A stretch of DNA of 64,000 nucleotides from Richelia intracellularis HH01 (lineage in GTDB: Bacteria > Cyanobacteriota > Cyanobacteriia > Cyanobacteriales > Nostocaceae): assembly GCF_000350105.1 (NCBI RefSeq), contig NZ_CAIY01000085.1, positions 62,001 through 126,000 of the forward strand, written 5' to 3'. How positions within the stretch are numbered: the first letter of the stretch is position 1; each line of letters opens with the position of its first letter. The notes below the pieces were generated by a model. That model did no database searches and was not told the DNA's origin. It was given only the letters and a program-made list of their open reading frames with translations. This document shows, piece after piece, positions 60,773 through 64,000 of this stretch. Both the position numbers and the translations under genes were made by a program.

Positions 60773-62445
60773 TACAATGTCTACTTTGAAATTTTTTCAC
60801 TAATTATTTAAGAACTGTAGCAGTCATATCAGAATAGTTTGTGTAAGTAAAAGTTGTCTTTCCCTAATTGTGATATCACTAGATAAGATCAACCAAATTC
60901 GCAATATTTCCAGGTTAAGAATAGTTCATAGTTTGTAGTTCAATGTTTGATTTCCATTTATGTTTAGTTGCCGGAGATTATGATGACTATAACCCGTAAG
61001 TTTACAACTCCAGTAGTCTTTCTTCACACAGTACTTTTGGAAGTACAGAGAAGAATTCCATTAGGTTTTAACTGTGGGGAATGTTCAATACTCCTTCCTA
61101 TTAGTTAAAATTATGACTACTCCCCACTAACAGATTTCCCAAACTGAGTGGAGTTATCGTGAAAATAGGGGAATGGTTCAAGGAAGACAACATCTGATCA
61201 TTGAGATAAGAATATTATTGAAACCCCCTTTATCCACTAGCAACTTGAATCCGGATCTTAAGGTTCTTTAAACCTTACTCAAAATTTGTTGGGACCTGAA
61301 ACTCATAAATCAAAGTTACAGGGTATTCTGGGTTGTTTAAGGGGTACTAGATTCTCTGTGTTTTTCCTAGAATTGTGTTTACTTATTCCCAAGTCAAAAA
61401 TATTTGAAAGGTCTTATGATTCCGGGCCCCCTGACAGGAATGACTCAATGCAATTGTTTTAGGAACAGTATTAATAAACATACGAGAGTAATTTCAATTG
61501 ATTAAGTCAAGTCAATGTAACAATTTTCTCCTAGTGAATTTCTAGCGAGACTTAACAGGTCTAAGTTCCATTGATATAGTACCACTTAGCAGTCCCAGTA
61601 TATCATCGACAGTTTGAAATAATTCCTAATAGTCCTTTTCCTGCCTACTTTTAGCTTTTCAACTGTATGTGTTTCAACTATTATATCGTGCATATAGTCT
61701 TAAGCACATCAAATAACCTAATAAAGAAATATGTCTACGTGGGATTTGATGTTGCCGTTATCTACTTGTTATTTATTGTATGTTTTTGTTTGATTGTAGT
61801 TATAATTAAGAAACACGCAATTTTTCCCTAAAATTCTACTAGGCAGACTAGCACTAATCCAAGTCAAATTCATTATTTATATATGCTACAGGGGTTTCCC
61901 TACAGTTTTTTGAATATGCTTAAGTGCTAGATGTATGTCTCCTAGACTCAAAAATCCTTTCAAGCAGTGACTTACACCTACATTGTTGATCAAAATCAAA
62001 GTTTGTAAGGATTTTATCCTATAAATATTAGACGATTTAAAATTTTCATCAGCATTAATACAAACTATTTTCATATCTTTGCCATAATTATGGAATTGTA
62101 GAAGTAGGGAATAAATAATACGATATAAGCTACACTAAAATGCTCTAAAATCAACTAGCACAGGAATATTGGATTGTAAATTTTTTTGGTTAAATATTTA
62201 CTTATTAACTAACAACACTATCATAATTCTAGAATAATCTGGTTTTCATACATGAATTGGTTATTAACTAAAGTAATATGTATTAGCTACCTAACTAATA
62301 CATATAATGCCAAATGGTCTCATGAGCTGGCTACCAAATAACCAGTGATACATTAATCCCATATGTTTTAATTTATCACTGGTTAATTAGTCCTATTCTA
62401 CATTGATTCGGATACGGTTAGTTTTCCTAGTTTATTGGTGTGAAG
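60773..62445. other. 1.7-kb non-coding stretch upstream of ndhF1
   Basis: No supportable gene. A 62-codon frame on the minus strand (61886-62074) has an ATG but no recognisable domain and weak ribosome-binding sequence. A 12-bp hairpin (62339-62350 with 62374-62385) lies behind the NnrU gene and may end its transcript. The part near 60773 should hold the ndhF1 promoter. Confidence 0.5.
62339..62385 (-). terminator. Hairpin behind the NnrU-like gene
   Basis: Perfect 12-bp arms (62339-62350 and 62374-62385) around a 23-base loop, 60 bp beyond the stop codon on the minus strand. No strong T-run follows, so this is a tentative terminator. Confidence 0.5.
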
Positions 62446-63192
62446 TCAAATAATATTTACTAGTATGATTGTAAGAAATAGCTCAAATCTACTAGTGGTT
62501 TGTATTAGTAAGGGATGAGACCACCATAGAAACAGGACAAACATTGCGACTCCTATATAAGCGGGACGTATAAACTCTTGCCACTTTATGGTTTGTCTAC
62601 CATCAAGAATCGCAGCAAATGGAATAATACTAGTATTCTGCTTTATTTTCTCAAAGGTGGAACCATAACGCCAAGTTAAACGGCAATCACCATGCCATAC
62701 CCCAAAGATGTGATGTAATACTAGACCAACGGATGTGACCACAGTAAAACTAGTACCCAACCATAGTGTATGAGCAATACACCAAATTATCTGACCTACC
62801 ATTTGGGGATGACGGGTAATACGAATTATTCCGGTTGTGTAAAGATGAACTTGGGGTTTGGTAATAGCGGCAATTTCTAGTAGATTGAATGTAGCTGGAT
62901 ACAAAAAGAAAAAGGAAACTGCAGATAGAAACCACACAAAATAAACCATTCCTGGCCATGCTTGAACTTGCCAAAGTTGAACACCATCATAACGATGATT
63001 AAAAAAGTAGATGATTAACATTGCTGCTAGTGGCAAACTGGCCAATGCGAAAAGAAACCTATAAAGTCTATGGCCAATATTTTTCTCCGCCCATGGACGT
63101 AATGCAGCTCCACCACTGTGGATGATCACAAATATTAACTGCAAACCCAATATTACAAAGTGACTGTTGGTTAACCAAGATGGCAAAATCAT
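62446..63192 (-). CDS. NnrU family protein, zeta-carotene isomerase (Z-ISO)-like
   Basis: Integral membrane protein of 248 residues with six or seven helices. It belongs to the NnrU family, which includes Z-ISO, the heme-dependent isomerase of 9,15,9'-tri-cis-zeta-carotene in plants and cyanobacteria. Histidines suited to heme binding occur in FVIIHSGGAALRPWAE and IIRITRHPQMVGQIIW. The Z-ISO activity is inferred from family and phylum. The last residues after SHPLLIQTTSR (FELFLTIILVNII) may be a slightly altered C-terminus. It is divergent from the rbcR-type gene. Confidence 0.8.
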   Translation of the reverse strand: MILPSWLTNSHFVILGLQLIFVIIHSGGAALRPWAEKNIGHRLYRFLFALASLPLAAMLIIYFFNHRYDGVQLWQVQAWPGMVYFVWFLSAVSFFFLYPATFNLLEIAAITKPQVHLYTTGIIRITRHPQMVGQIIWCIAHTLWLGTSFTVVTSVGLVLHHIFGVWHGDCRLTWRYGSTFEKIKQNTSIIPFAAILDGRQTIKWQEFIRPAYIGVAMFVLFLWWSHPLLIQTTSRFELFLTIILVNII

Positions 63193-63374
63193 ATATACAA
63201 ATAAAATAATTTAAAGAAGGCTTAACTACGTATCATCAATACCACAAAGCATCTATAGGGAGATATTCATTAAGCCTCCAATTTGGACATTCAATAAATT
63301 AATCTGATTGAGACAATGATAAATAATTGGCTAACTGCCAACGTTCCTCCTTTCACACACTGAGGTTGAACCTT

Positions 63375-64000
63375 ATGTCTGACCTTCCATTTACTTTAGA
63401 CCAGTTACGTATTCTGAAAGCTATTGCAGCAGAAGGAAGCTTTAAACGTGCTGCTGATAGTTTGTACGTATCCCAACCTGCCGTCAGTTTACAAATACAA
63501 AATCTGGAACGGCAATTAGATGTACCTCTGTTCGATCGCGGAGGGAGACGTGCTCAACTTACAGAAGCAGGACATTTACTTTTAAGTTATGGAGAAAAAA
63601 TACTTAGTCTTTGTCAAGAAACCTGTCGGGCATTGGAAGATTTACAAAATCTTCAAGGAGGTACTTTAATTATTGGTGCTTCTCAAACTACTGGTACCTA
63701 TCTTTTACCCAGAATGATTGGGATATTCCGGCAGAAATATCCAGATGTGGCTGTTCAGCTTCATGTTCACTCTACTAGACGTACTGCTTGGAGCGTGGTT
63801 AATGGGCAAGTAGATATAGCAATTATCGGGGGAGAAGTACCTGCAGAGCTAATAGAATACTTGGAGATAGTTCCTTATTCTGAAGATGAATTAGTCCTGA
63901 TTTTACCCATTTCTCATCCCTTAGCCAAATTAGACAAAATCAATAAAGAAGATTTATATAAGTTACAATTCATTACTTTAGACTCCCAATCAACTATCCG
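63375..64000 (+). CDS. rbcR: LysR-type regulator RbcR (partial, runs off the window)
   Basis: N-terminal 208 residues of a LysR-family transcription regulator. The winged-helix DNA-binding domain ([48 protein letters not shown]) is complete, and the substrate-binding domain starts at [20 protein letters not shown]. It is nearly identical, as far as I recall, to cyanobacterial RbcR/NdhR-type regulators that control RuBisCO, carbon-concentrating and ndhF genes; its location near ndhF1-ndhD1 and the NnrU gene fits. ATG 63375. The end lies beyond the window. Confidence 0.92.
   Translation, partial: MSDLPFTLDQLRILKAIAAEGSFKRAADSLYVSQPAVSLQIQNLERQLDVPLFDRGGRRAQLTEAGHLLLSYGEKILSLCQETCRALEDLQNLQGGTLIIGASQTTGTYLLPRMIGIFRQKYPDVAVQLHVHSTRRTAWSVVNGQVDIAIIGGEVPAELIEYLEIVPYSEDELVLILPISHPLAKLDKINKEDLYKLQFITLDSQSTI

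Noticed and set aside
61886-62074. 62-codon minus-strand frame upstream of ndhF1
   Set aside because: The sequence (LKGFLSLGDIHLALKHIQ) looks somewhat protein-like, but I recognise no family and the ribosome-binding site is weak; it could be a remnant.

Overview
The window looks like a chromosome segment of a filamentous, heterocyst-forming cyanobacterium (order Nostocales). Evidence: oxygenic-photosynthesis genes (psbE-psbF-psbL-psbJ, ycf48, rubA), three NDH-1 clusters (ndhC-ndhK-ndhJ, ndhF1, ndhD1), carboxysome shell genes (ccmK3, ccmK4), a DnaE polymerase ending in the N-half of the split DnaE intein, and kaiA-kaiB-kaiC with the short KaiA form, followed directly by a TolC gene in the position of hgdD (heterocyst glycolipid export). 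The DNA is AT-rich, roughly a third of it is non-coding, and several genes are broken. That combination is expected of a genome under reduction, such as a Richelia-type or Azolla symbiont; this identification is inference.

Layout. 1-2.4 kb: an atypical SDR and a DUF4079 membrane protein, both minus. 2.9-5.5 kb: dnaE N-part with split intein, then 1.7 kb without genes. 7.2-13.8 kb: ChuX-like protein, glpX (Calvin cycle FBPase/SBPase), hemA, UPF0182 membrane protein. 14.1-15.7 kb: ndhC-K-J (minus). 15.9-18.4 kb: rubA, ycf48 and psbEFLJ, where psbF carries an apparent one-base frameshift. 18.6-27.4 kb: class V aminotransferase, a secreted repeat protein cut by an in-frame stop, trhO (short C-terminus), an O-methyltransferase and a coiled-coil protein. 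27.5-29.3 kb: alpha/beta hydrolase, ccmK3, ccmK4. 30.0-33.2 kb: a hybrid histidine kinase cut by a stop codon, with a decaying 3' part still readable. 34.1-38.7 kb: kaiABC-hgdD. 38.9-43.4 kb: Ski2-like helicase and a YgfZ/GcvT-like protein. 45.4-46.9 kb: TPP riboswitch and thiC. 48.2-56.2 kb: aldo/keto reductase, esterase, DUF2555 protein, coaBC, cobS, hypothetical. 56.8-60.8 kb: ndhD1 and ndhF1 (minus). 62.4 kb to the end: NnrU/Z-ISO-like protein, divergent from a LysR regulator of the RbcR type that runs off the edge.

Functionally this is mostly core photosynthetic metabolism: PSII assembly (RubA, Ycf48, cytochrome b559), cyclic electron flow/respiration (NDH-1), CO2 fixation and its regulation (GlpX, CcmK3/4, RbcR), tetrapyrrole, thiamine, CoA and cobalamin synthesis, and the circadian oscillator. 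I found no tRNA or rRNA gene, CRISPR array, prophage or intact insertion sequence.

No undescribed multi-gene system stands out. The unusual signals are (i) genes interrupted by single stops or indels whose downstream sequence is still recognisable, and (ii) many long, perfect or near-perfect inverted repeats of unrelated sequence in the large intergenic spaces, including a run of five behind thiC.
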